A stretch of DNA of 64,000 bases from Leishmania mexicana MHOM/GT/2001/U1103 (taxonomy: Eukaryota; Euglenozoa; Kinetoplastea; Trypanosomatida; Trypanosomatidae): the NCBI RefSeq assembly GCF_000234665.1, contig NC_018322.1, positions 248,001-312,000 of the forward strand. Direction: 5' to 3'. The notes beneath the pieces were generated by a model. That model was not told the DNA's origin. It made no database searches and saw only the letters and a program-made list of their open reading frames with translations. Shown one piece after another: positions 1 to 9,196 of the stretch. The first letter of the stretch is position 1, and every line of letters starts with the position of its first letter. Position numbers and translations under genes: made by a program.

Positions 1-2325
1 TGTTCGTTTTTTAGTGATGCGGCGGTGCCGGTGCGCCGAGACGGGGATGCGCGTGTCTCCCCGTGCGCCACGCAGCGACGACGCAGAAAAAAAAGTTTGC
101 TTCGTTTAAAACCGGATTTTTTTTCGTTTGCATTAGGGCTCAAGGGAAACGGATGTTTGTCTGTCTGCCTCTCTCCGTTGTCATCATCAGGGAGAGTTCG
201 TCGAGGATGTCGCGGTCGTTGCCTCCACCTTTCGTTGCCGCGTTTTGTTTTTTTTTCACCCGAGGTTGCTTGATCGCCATCGTCCGCGGTCTTTGCCTTT
301 GCCGGTACGCGTGTGTGTGTGTGTGTGTGCGTGCTGTGTCGGCCACGACGACGCAGTCACATCGGCGGAGGCGGGCGCAACAGCGAGCAGTGAAAAGAGA
401 AGCGAAACATGCGAAAGACGAGCATCACCGTTTCTATACTAGGAGCGTGCCGTAGATGGACCGAAACCAAAAAAAAAGAATGAACGCGCAGCAGCACAGG
501 AGAGAGCGAGCGAGCGAGGGCCGGGCGAGCCGGCGGCGGCGAGATGGTCACATCGATTGCATCCGTCCCTCCTCACCGCCATCTTCGTCCGCTCTCGGAT
601 TGTCGTGTCGCCTCGTTTTGCGTTTCTCGCTTTCCTTCTTTTGGTTGTCGGCTCTTCTCTGCCACCTCCGCCCAACTCGTAACGGCTACGTTTTCTGTTA
701 CTTTCTTTTCAAGTGTGCGTGCGTGTGTGTGTGTGTCTATCCGCTGCGTATGTGTGTGCGTTGATGTGCTTCTCAATAGCGTCCTCTCCCCCCCCGTTCT
801 CGCCCTCGACGCTTCCCCTCTCTCCCTCGTCTTCTCCAGTGCCACCATGCTTGCCCCGCCCTCCCCTCCCCTTCGTCTTATCGACGCCTCTCCCATCTCT
901 GCTCCCTTCGCGTTCTCGCATGGGTGGCAGAGATGGATGGGGTTTGGGTGTGAGCTTTTTCATGGGCGAAGAGGGGGAATTTTGGTGCTGCGCGGTGGCG
1001 GCGATGCGGAGGGGGGGAGGCGTGTGATGCGGTCGAAAAGAGTGAAGCACGCACGGGCATTCCGTAATCGCGTGCGACGCTAGAGGAAACGCCAACAAAC
1101 AACGGCAGCGCAACGCCAGCAGAGACCCCACCAACACCCCCCCCCCTTCTTCTTGTCCCTGGCGGGCCGACTCTGAGCTTAAGGCAACCCACCCACTCTT
1201 TCGTTTTTCTACTTTTTTGTTGTTGTTTCGTACACTTCCATGCTGCACCATGTGCATATCAGCGATGGAGACGGGAGGAGGGCGAGGCCCCACAGACATC
1301 GACGTGCGTGCATCGATGCGCTGGACACCACCCCTCCCACTCTTTTGTGCTTGTCTCTCTCTCTCTTCGTCGTGGCTGAGCAACGACGGCGATTCGGCCA
1401 GAGGGGGAGCGGGCGAAAAGGCTAAGCGGGCAGACCAGGTTGAAGGGTGAGAGAGCGGGCCATCATATGGTGGCACATTCGTGGCACCAAATACGCGTGG
1501 ATGCGTGGTTGTCTGTCGGGGGCTCTCCCTCTCCCTCCCTCCCCATCTTCTTCCTGATGTTGTGTGCGTGCTGTCATTATTTCAAGTGATTTCGACATGA
1601 AAGTCCCTCAAAAAGTCGGACAGAGGCAGACAGGGGCCCTTACAAAACTCTGCCATCGCCTTGTGGTGGACGGGGCGCCGCTATTCTGTTATCTCTACAC
1701 ACGCTGCAGCATGTGTCCCGGACGCGCACACACGCCGAGCGAGGTGGGGCGAAAGGGGGCGGATTGAGGAATAGGCAATCTCCCCTCACGTGCGACCGTG
1801 TCGTTGTCAAGAGCTCGACGCATCTAAATCGCTCTCTCTCTCTATGTATAGCTCCCTCTCTCTCTACTCAGCGCGCGCCTCTGTTCTCTCTTGGCGTCAT
1901 CACTTCTCCCCTCCCTCCCTCCCTCGACGCTTGATAAACGCCTCGTTTGCCTGCGGTGTCGCCTCTCTCGCTCTCCACACCCCTCTCGCACACGCAGATT
2001 TCTTTTCTTTGGCGACGGACAGGCAGTGACATCTCTTCGTATCGTCTGGATCGCCCCTCCAAGCATGCCTTCGAACGTGTGCATTCCACTTGATGCCGCG
2101 CACCCCATAGATCTCTGCCCATCTACATGAGCAGCAAGACCGCTGCCGCCGCTGTTGCCCACACGCTCCTTGCGTGTTACTTTGGTTTCTTCTTCCTAGA
2201 TCAAGTACCCGACTTTCCGTTGTCTGTGCTAGGCGTCGACCAGCCAACCCTTCACAGCATCGCATACCGTTGTCTTTGTTTCCCCCCTTCGCTTGGTGCG
2301 TTGCGGCAAGTTTCGTGCTCCCTCT
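1..2325. other. Non-coding stretch, probably 3' UTR/intergenic of an upstream gene
   Basis: No open frame here has protein-like composition. The open frames on both strands are low-complexity translations of C/T-rich and (TG)n DNA. A (TG)n tract lies at about 310-329 and others near 720-760. No tRNA, rRNA or conserved protein motif was recognised. The stretch probably holds the 3' UTR of a gene left of the window and the intergenic spacer before the gene at 2464. Confidence 0.6.
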
Positions 2326-2403
2326 CATCTCTCTCTTCACCTGCGCCCCCCCCCTCCGCCCGCCCCTTTCCGCCCCCCATTGTCGCTGTACTGCCATCGC
2401 AAG
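2326..2403 (+). promoter_or_regulatory. Predicted spliced-leader acceptor for the gene at 2464
   Basis: A long C/T tract at about 2326-2390 is followed by the first AG at 2402-2403. Trans-splicing here would leave a 5' UTR of about 60 nt and makes 2464 the first ATG. It would exclude the in-frame upstream codons from 2293. Confidence 0.5.
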
Positions 2404-2463
2404 TTGCCTCGCGCCTTGTTGCATCTCCGGCTCCCGCTGCTCTCACCGCCGTTGCCATCCAGG

Positions 2464-4167
2464 ATGCGAGCCTACATTGATAGCATCTGCAACCGCAAGC
2501 CACCGTCCAAGGCGCCGCAGGTGCGGCCCACGAAGAGTGCGCTGCTGCTCCTGTCTCACCAGGAAGCGAAGAGGCGACAACTCGGTGAATCTCAAGCAGA
2601 CGGCTCCATTTCCTTGTTGACACACCCGCATCGGCAACCGCGTACGGCAGCTGCCAAGTGGCCCCTGAAAGCCACTCCCTCGCTGGGGCCACCACCCCGC
2701 CCTCCTGCATGTCGCTCTTCATCGCCACTGGCGCATGATGTGCTCGCTCGCACACCGGCCGCTTCCTCTGTAGCGGCGGCGGAGTCACCGTGGCACCCCC
2801 TTTTTACCTCCGCCTCACAGTCGCCGGCGACGTCACCGCGGCAGCAGCAGCGGCCGGGACGCCGCACATCGGAGGAGGAAGGCGAAGCAGGTGTTACTCG
2901 AGAAGAATACTGGCCCACGTTGACTCGCCCAGTAGAGGTCGACAAGGCGACACCCGTCGCAGTAGCGGCTTACGGTGACCGCAGGTTCTACGACGACACC
3001 GCCGAGGATGGCGAAGGTGGTCACCAAGAAGCCGACGTAATGCACGCCTCGGCAGCAGAGAGGGGTGGCTGTGCGGCGTTGTCGCCCACTCGCACATGGA
3101 GGTCTGCATGGGCTCCGTGGAATCCCCCGTCACACAAGGTGCATCAGGATCTAGTTCGGAGTGACGCTGCTTCGCCGTGCCCGACTACTTGGCGCCTGCG
3201 GTATCCTTCGTCGTCATTATACACCTCTCCTGCCCCACACGCGCGCTCTGAGATGGAGCCGCCGCGCGTACCGCGTGCATCTGCAGCGCGTCCATCGATG
3301 GCCAGCGGCACGCCTAGCGACAGCAATCTTGCGGCTCTTTCTGGCCAATACCCCACCGCCCCGGCAAGGGCGGCCGATTGGAACGAGTCTCCTCAGTGGT
3401 GCCACCCGGTCTCGGCACCCCAGCAGCAGCAGCAGCAGCAGCAGCTGGCAAGAGTGCACGAGAGGCACGAGAGCTACTCCAGTAGCGCTCACTGCACGAG
3501 CGATGCTGATGTCATTGCTAACACGCAGCGCCGGCCAGACTCTCTGCCGTCTCGCCCGTCATTGTCGTCGCTCTTCTCCTCGGGTTTCTTCAGCCGGGGG
3601 CCCGAGGCGGCCATGCACCGCCGTGCTGAGCGTTACTCGACGGTAGCGCACCGAGCCAGAAACCCTTGCGCGCGTTTTCATGCTACGGCGCAGAGCGCCG
3701 CCTCTTCGCTTACGAAGCAGTCGCAGCAAGCGAGCCAACCGCGACCCGGTGCAGATTATCGCTGCCGTGACGTGAACAAATGCAGTCTGCGCGACTTGCA
3801 AGAAGGACTGTGCACTCGTCTGCAAAGACGTCTGCACGACCTCGAGACCTCGCCATTGAGTTGCATCTCGCCGATGGACTCGACAGCTGCTGCGAGAAAC
3901 ACTGCATCAACGCCTCTGCTCGCTGATACGGATGCGACGCTGCGCCTCTGGCGTGATACGCGGCGGGCGCTTCGGCAGCAGGTGATGCATCGCAGCGCAA
4001 TTCACGATGTGCAGTGCAGCACCACACAGAGGGGGCAATGGCCCAATGCCGAAGAGGGCGTAGTGATGGACGATGTTGTGCGCCGTATCCTCGCGGAGCG
4101 GGCCGCCTCGCGTGCATATCTACTCGCGGGTGTCGCTGCTGCGAAGAGGGAGGAGCGCACTCAATGA
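2464..4167 (+). CDS. Hypothetical protein, Ser/Ala/Pro-rich, with poly-Gln tract
   Basis: I do not recognise this 567-residue protein. The frame is open further upstream to 2293, but those codons fall in a C/T tract and read as Pro/His low complexity, so I start at ATG 2464 (MRAYIDSICNRK). Most of the protein is low-complexity and likely disordered. It has an 8-Gln run encoded by pure CAG (3421-3444) and scattered Ser/Thr/Pro-rich segments. The C-terminal 150 residues look more ordered and helical: a Cys/Asp/Leu-rich patch (CRDVNKCSLRDLQEGL) and two helices rich in Arg, Leu and Ala near the end (about 495-560). No signal peptide, membrane segment or catalytic motif is visible. It lies 660 bp upstream of the kinase on the same strand. 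Confidence 0.75.
   Translation: MRAYIDSICNRKPPSKAPQVRPTKSALLLLSHQEAKRRQLGESQADGSISLLTHPHRQPRTAAAKWPLKATPSLGPPPRPPACRSSSPLAHDVLARTPAASSVAAAESPWHPLFTSASQSPATSPRQQQRPGRRTSEEEGEAGVTREEYWPTLTRPVEVDKATPVAVAAYGDRRFYDDTAEDGEGGHQEADVMHASAAERGGCAALSPTRTWRSAWAPWNPPSHKVHQDLVRSDAASPCPTTWRLRYPSSSLYTSPAPHARSEMEPPRVPRASAARPSMASGTPSDSNLAALSGQYPTAPARAADWNESPQWCHPVSAPQQQQQQQQLARVHERHESYSSSAHCTSDADVIANTQRRPDSLPSRPSLSSLFSSGFFSRGPEAAMHRRAERYSTVAHRARNPCARFHATAQSAASSLTKQSQQASQPRPGADYRCRDVNKCSLRDLQEGLCTRLQRRLHDLETSPLSCISPMDSTAAARNTASTPLLADTDATLRLWRDTRRALRQQVMHRSAIHDVQCSTTQRGQWPNAEEGVVMDDVVRRILAERAASRAYLLAGVAAAKREERTQ
3421..3444 (+). repeat. (CAG)8 coding microsatellite
   Basis: Eight uninterrupted CAG codons encode eight Gln residues in the hypothetical protein. 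A pure run is prone to length change between strains. Confidence 0.95.
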
Positions 4168-4731
4168 CGCTACATGCTTGTACGTGCGCGGATGCGTGAG
4201 TGATTGCGCGGCGTTGCTTTTCTGTCTCCCTCTCTCTCTGCCATACGCTCCTCTTGCCCGTCGAACGCCATCTCCCTTTCCGCTTCGCCGCAGCCCAACT
4301 CAACACGTATGCGGAGGTCTGCTGCTCTTGAGCTGTATGCGTGAAGGAGTAGGCGTGGATCTGCATGTGTGCCACGTCGCACTTTGCTTAGCACGCGCGA
4401 GTTTGTTTGCATGGCACACAAAATGCGGCGCTAACGTTGACAGCCTTCTTGTGCGGCGACAGACACCTATTCTCCCCAACTCTCCTTCTCTTCTCCCTCG
4501 GTCTTGCCACGCGTTCGGCGCTGCTATGCTCCGCGGCAACGTGTTTGATCTATGCGCTTTTCTTTGGGTGCCTGGCGCCTCCGCACGCACGCCCCCCTTC
4601 CCTCGCAGTGTCTCACTCGCTCTTTGTGTTTCTATTCTCGTGCTCTCCTCGGCTTGTGCGTGCGGACGCAAGCTCTCCTCCTGGACCTCTCTTGAGAAAC
4701 TGTTTCGTCACCGCCACCATCACCACGGCAC
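4168..4731. other. Intergenic stretch before the kinase gene
   Basis: Non-coding, C/T-rich toward its right end. Open frames across it have no protein-like composition. It holds the 3' UTR of the upstream gene and the splice region of the kinase. Confidence 0.6.
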
Positions 4732-4765
4732 CTTCTCTTCCTCTCCCCCTCTTCACATGTTTGAG
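4732..4765 (+). promoter_or_regulatory. Predicted spliced-leader acceptor for the kinase
   Basis: A C/T tract at 4732-4756 is followed by the first AG at 4764-4765. The 5' UTR would be about 65 nt, with ATG 4831 as the first start. Confidence 0.55.
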
Positions 4766-4830
4766 TAACGTCGTCGAGGACGGTCATCACAGCCACATAC
4801 ACGAACAAGTAGCTACAGGCAACAGCAGCC

Positions 4831-5646
4831 ATGGATCCATCTGTCATGGTGGGCCAGTACACGCTGGGGAAGCAGATCGGCTCCGGCAACTTCTCCAAGG
4901 TGCGACTGGGCACCGATCCGCAAGGCCGCACATGGGCCATCAAGATCGTGGATAAGCGCCGCCTAAAGAAGGAGAACATGGAGGACCAGATGCTCCGTGA
5001 AGTCGCCATCATGCGCAGTCTGCGTCAGCAGAACGTGGTGAAGCTGCAGGAGGTGCTCCAGTCCTCTAACCATTACTACCTAGTCCTCGAGCTGGTCACG
5101 GGCGGCGAGCTGTTTGACAAAATCGTAGCCGCCAAGCGCTTCGACGAGCCGACGGCGCGTCGGTACTTCCACCAGCTCATCGCAGGCATGTACTACTGCC
5201 ACTCGAAGGGCTTCGCCCACCGCGACCTGAAGCCGGAGAACCTGTTGCTCGACGCGAACGGCACACTGAAGATTTCCGACTTTGGGCTCAGCAACCTTCA
5301 GCAGGATGTGCTGCTTCAGACCATCTGCGGCACGCCAAACTACGTTGCACCGGAGGTGCTCATGGAGCGCGGCTACAACGGACTCTCGGCGGACATCTGG
5401 AGCTGCGGCGTGGTGCTGTACGTGATGCTGGCGGGGCGTCTACCGTTCGAGGATCGAAACATGAACGTCCTTCTCGGCAAGATCGAACGTGGCGACTATC
5501 AAATGATCCGCCACATCAGCGACCCTGCCAAGGACCTCGTCGCGCGCATGCTGACCGTTGACCCGCGCAAGCGCATCTCAATGGAGGATGTCATCAACCA
5601 CCCTTGGTTTCAGATTGAGTGGAATCCGAGGTTACTCTCCACGTAA
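4831..5646 (+). CDS. Serine/threonine protein kinase, CAMK/CAMKL type (AMPK/CIPK-like), kinase domain only
   Basis: A 271-residue protein that is almost nothing but a kinase domain. Visible motifs are the Gly-rich loop GSGNFSKVRLG (about 18-28), catalytic Lys38 in WAIKIV, HRDLKPEN with His130 and Asp132, DFG at Asp150, the P+1 loop CGTPNYVAPE, DIWSCGVVLYVMLAGRLPF, and a subdomain XI Arg in DPRKRI. All catalytic residues are present. The activation segment (LLQTICGTPNYVAPEV, Thr164) follows the AMPK/SnRK/CIPK pattern, in which that Thr is phosphorylated by an upstream kinase. No UBA, NAF, KA1 or other regulatory tail follows. This separates it from full AMPK alpha subunits, so regulation must come from partners or T-loop phosphorylation. 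Its substrate is unknown. The next gene is 3.5 kb downstream. Confidence 0.93.
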   Translation: MDPSVMVGQYTLGKQIGSGNFSKVRLGTDPQGRTWAIKIVDKRRLKKENMEDQMLREVAIMRSLRQQNVVKLQEVLQSSNHYYLVLELVTGGELFDKIVAAKRFDEPTARRYFHQLIAGMYYCHSKGFAHRDLKPENLLLDANGTLKISDFGLSNLQQDVLLQTICGTPNYVAPEVLMERGYNGLSADIWSCGVVLYVMLAGRLPFEDRNMNVLLGKIERGDYQMIRHISDPAKDLVARMLTVDPRKRISMEDVINHPWFQIEWNPRLLST

Positions 5647-6639
5647 GGCGTGGCAGATGATGGGGGAGATCGGGGCGGGGGAGTGAAGCTCCGTAGAAAG
5701 TGTGAGCGGCATGGTATGTCGGTTCTTCTCAGCCTTACCGACCATCCCGCTCACTCTGTTGTCATCGTTCCGAGCTGGGGAGCCTGTTGTGTCAGCAAGG
5801 AACGTACATATATATATCCCCCAAGCCCCTCTCCCCCCACTCACCCAATCCTTGCGCGCGTACGTGCGGGTCTCTCAACGTGCATCTTCACCCCCTCCCG
5901 TATGTGCCCCTCCTCGTCGTCATCGCATGTGGCGCCGCGCACATCCCTACCACGGCCTGCGGTAGCCCTTTTCTTTTTTACATGCTTTTTTTTGATATTT
6001 GCGTGTGGGCGTGTGTCACATGCCGCGTCGTCCGCACACATCCCCCACCATTGTCACGACCAACACCCCTCACCACGCGCTTCCGGCGCACACCTCTGCA
6101 CTGTCCCTGTTTTACTGCCTCACTTTCCCACCCCCTTGCAACGTCATGCTCTGATAGCTAGCCCGCCATTTTTTGTATTCGCCGCCCCTTTCTCTCTCCT
6201 GCTGTTACATGTCAGTGGGGAGCTGAATGTGGGTCTGCGCGTGTGTCTGGAGATAGGGATGTGTGCGTGTGCGTGTGCATGTGTGTCCCTGTCGTGCTGC
6301 TTGTCTCCCTTCTCTTCCCCTTGTGACTAACTCTTCCTATTCTTCCGAGCCCTCCCCCCCCCACACACACACGTCCCCCATCTTGGTCTCTCGCTTTATT
6401 GTTTTCCGTTGTTGTGAAGGGGAGTGCGTGCAGTTGATGTCGACGGCGGCCCTGTCGTCGTCCTCTCCTTCGGCACCGCTTTCTCCTCTCTCCCCTCCCT
6501 CCTCCCTCATGCACCCTTCGAGCACCCTTCCCCTCCCCCTCCCCCTCCCCACTTCACACACACGCACGCACGCGCACCCTCTCGTTCATAGTCATGCGCG
6601 TGCTTTTTTTCCCCTTGGGTGCAATGATGTACATACTCG

Positions 6640-6668
6640 ATATATATATATATGTGTGTGTGTGTGTA
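6640..6668. repeat. Compound (TA)n(TG)n microsatellite
   Basis: Alternating TA dinucleotides run directly into TG dinucleotides. The same compound form recurs at about 36153-36185. Confidence 0.9.
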
Positions 6669-7794
6669 TGTGGTGGCGTGCTCAGCTCCTTCTCTCGCTG
6701 CTGTCGACTATTCCTTGGCTTTGCTGCCGCCTGCGTGGCTTCTATTTGTTGTTGCGGGGTCGTGTGTGACTCGGATGTGGAAGCACCGCGGCTTATTACT
6801 TTTTTTGAGGGGGAGTTGGTTCGATGCTTAGCGTTGGTGAATCGGCGTGCGTGCGTGCGTTTGTGTGTGTGTATATGCTCAGTGTTCTACCTGTCCAAGG
6901 AGCCAGCTGGGTCAAGCCAGCTGCTGGCGCACTCTGACTCACAGACCCGCGCCTCATACTCGCACACGTCCATCAAGGAAGAGGTCGTTGGAAGGTGGCA
7001 GGGGTAGGCGTGCACGAGCACACATACTCACGCGAACAGAATGAACACGCAACTCTCGCGCTCCGACGTGTGCAGCAGAGCTGAGCGGCTCTCCTTGTTC
7101 TCCAATATAGTGGCTTCCTTTGTTTATGCTGTAGTCTGCCAAGCACCAGAAATGAACATGCAGGCGGTGGGAAAGGGAGGTGGGCGGGTGGTTCCGACGG
7201 CGATGTTGGCAGACGCGAAATTTCAGATGTGTTGTAGCCTTGCATCTTGGTCGCCAAGGACGAAGCCCAGGAAGGCGCCGTGGGTGTGGGGAGAGGGGGG
7301 ACATGGAGTCCGTGTGCGTCTGTTTCACAACACAGACAGACAGACAGAGAGCCGTATTAGACCCTGTTCCTGTAAAGTGCGCGTGTGTGCATCATCATCT
7401 CGCAGTCAGCTACGCGCAGTCCCACTGTGTTGGTTGTGCAACAACTTCTCTCTTTTTTGTTGTTTTCGTTGTCGCTGCGTTCAACACTCCTGCACCCACG
7501 CACGCCATGGCACGGTACTGTTGGCTCCCTTCAAGTCTTTTCCGATCTCCTCCTCCCCACCGCCAGCCCCTCGTGTTCTCTCCTCTCCGTTCAGCGCGGT
7601 CGACCCGCCCCTCCCCTTTCCTCCCCACAACCGCCCGCCGCCGCCTTCTCACGGCATCCGTGGTCAGTGGCCTGTATGCTTGTGAGGCGGTGGTGTTTTC
7701 TTCGCCTTCTCCCCACGCCGCACCTCTCCTCTTTCCGCTGGTCCACTTTCCCTTGTCTGATGTTGTTCGTTCTGCCACACGTTTTTTTTTTTTT

Positions 7795-7833
7795 GGGGGG
7801 GGCAGGGGGCAGGGGGCAGGGGGCAGGGCGGGG
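7795..7833 (+). repeat. G-run repeat, potential G-quadruplex
   Basis: After an eight-T run there is a long G run, then the heptamer CAGGGGG repeated several times, ending in more G runs. This gives at least four blocks of four or more G separated by CA, which fits an intramolecular G-quadruplex on the + strand (or in the transcript). Confidence 0.75.
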
Positions 7834-8005
7834 GAGATATGTGCATGCGTATGTGGCTATTCCTGTATGTCAACACTGCATCGACGACGACGACGGCGAC
7901 ACCACCCTTCTGCCTCTCTTTCCTTTTCTTCGCACTGTTTTTTTTTTTCTTCTTCGCTTTGGCTGGATGGTGTCGCTGCGATCGTTGTCCGACTCGTTCA
8001 TCGTA

Positions 8006-8105
8006 NNNNNNNNNNNNNNNNNNNNNNNNNNNNNNNNNNNNNNNNNNNNNNNNNNNNNNNNNNNNNNNNNNNNNNNNNNNNNNNNNNNNNNNNNNNNNNN
8101 NNNNN
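8006..8105. other. Assembly gap (100 N)
   Basis: Exactly 100 undetermined bases. The round number suggests a placeholder for a gap of unknown size. The flanks are low-complexity: poly-T and C/T on the left, TG/AT-rich on the right. Confidence 0.98.
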
Positions 8106-9098
8106 GGGTGCAGACAGGCATACACGCACACGTGCGCAAGGGAGAGATCATCCTCACCCCTTCGCTCAGTGTACACAAATATATATATATAGCAACAACG
8201 GTTACACTCACCAGCATACACTAGACGAGGTCTTGTAGAGTGGGCCTGTGCTAGATATCGTGAGGCTTTCCATCGCTCTCGAGCACCCGCTCTGACCGAA
8301 AAACTACCCTCCCCCTCTCCCCCTCCCTCTCTTTCTCTCTACCGGCTCCTCTTGTGTTGCTGTCTCGGAGCTCCTCGGCCTCCCTAGGTGTTGTGTGTGT
8401 GCATGTATTTTAGGTGTTTTAACGGAGCTGTTCAGGAAAGACACTTGAGCTTTTGCTTTCCGTTTGTGTGTGTGGGTGGGTGGGTCCGTGAGTGGGTATC
8501 AAGTCGGCCTCCGTACCGCCCTTCCCTCCTCCACCACTTTCCTGTTCGCCTTCCTTTCTTTGTCGATCTCGCTGCGTATTGTGGAGGTGCGCGTGTGTGC
8601 CGTGTTCAGGTGTCCTGTCTCCTGCCTCCGAGCCGCCCCACCCCAACCCCAAAATATCTTTCAGTGTCTTGGTTGTGAGGGCCCGTGTATTTGGTTCTCC
8701 GTTCCCCATATATTATGTTTGTGCCGATATGCTGCCCCCCCATCCCATCCCATCCCAGCTGGTCGCATCACCCCATCCTTCTCGCCGTCTTTCCTCTTAC
8801 TACTTTCCCATTCCCTGACGTGCTGAATCACCTCTTCTCTTTCGTTGTCTTCACCCTCTCCCTCCCTTACACACACACATACGGACGCGCACCGGCAAAA
8901 CTCAGCCCTGTGTCGCTGCCGTTCTTGGTGACTTGCTCCGGTACCTCTCCATCTATCGACAACTGGACCTTGCGTGGCCAAGTGGCGACTGCTGTTGGTC
9001 GCCGTTTTCGTTGTTGCTCGCGTTACTTGGTGGATGCTCGGCTCTCTGCCGGTGCCTTTCGTGATTGCCACACACACACTCTCCCGTGCGTGTACACA

Positions 9099-9126
9099 TC
9101 CTTTCCCTTTCCCTCTGACGTGCGAG
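9099..9126 (+). promoter_or_regulatory. Predicted spliced-leader acceptor for the sestrin gene
   Basis: The tract CCTTTCCCTTTCCCTCT at about 9099-9116 is followed by AG at 9125-9126. No ATG lies between it and 9197, which supports 9197 as the start. A second AG at 9192-9193 would leave an implausibly short leader. Confidence 0.5.
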
Positions 9127-9196
9127 ACTATCGCCCTGGTCTTGGGCCACTGTGTTGGCGTTCCTTTGGAAACACCTTGAAATTACTCCCCAGGTG

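Larger units (their letters stand above)
5647..9098. other. Long non-coding stretch with assembly gap and microsatellites
   Basis: About 3.45 kb without a credible gene. It has C/T-rich segments, a (TA)n(TG)n run at 6640-6668, a G-run motif at 7795-7833 and a 100-N gap. The longest open frame across it (about 7180-8238) is an artefact because it reads through the Ns and low-complexity DNA. A gene fragment could be hidden in the gap, but the flanks give no hint of one. Confidence 0.6.

Noticed and set aside
1458..1476. CATCATATGGTG shared with the 454-bp repeat near 14918
   Set aside because: Only a dozen bases around a CATATG palindrome; no homology extends beyond it, so chance is enough.
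2293..2463. Upstream extension of the first gene
   Set aside because: The codons lie in the C/T tract before the likely spliced-leader acceptor, and the translation is Pro/His/Leu low complexity.
7180..8238. Open frame of 352 codons across the N gap
   Set aside because: It reads through the 100 undetermined bases and its translation is microsatellite and C/T-tract low complexity.
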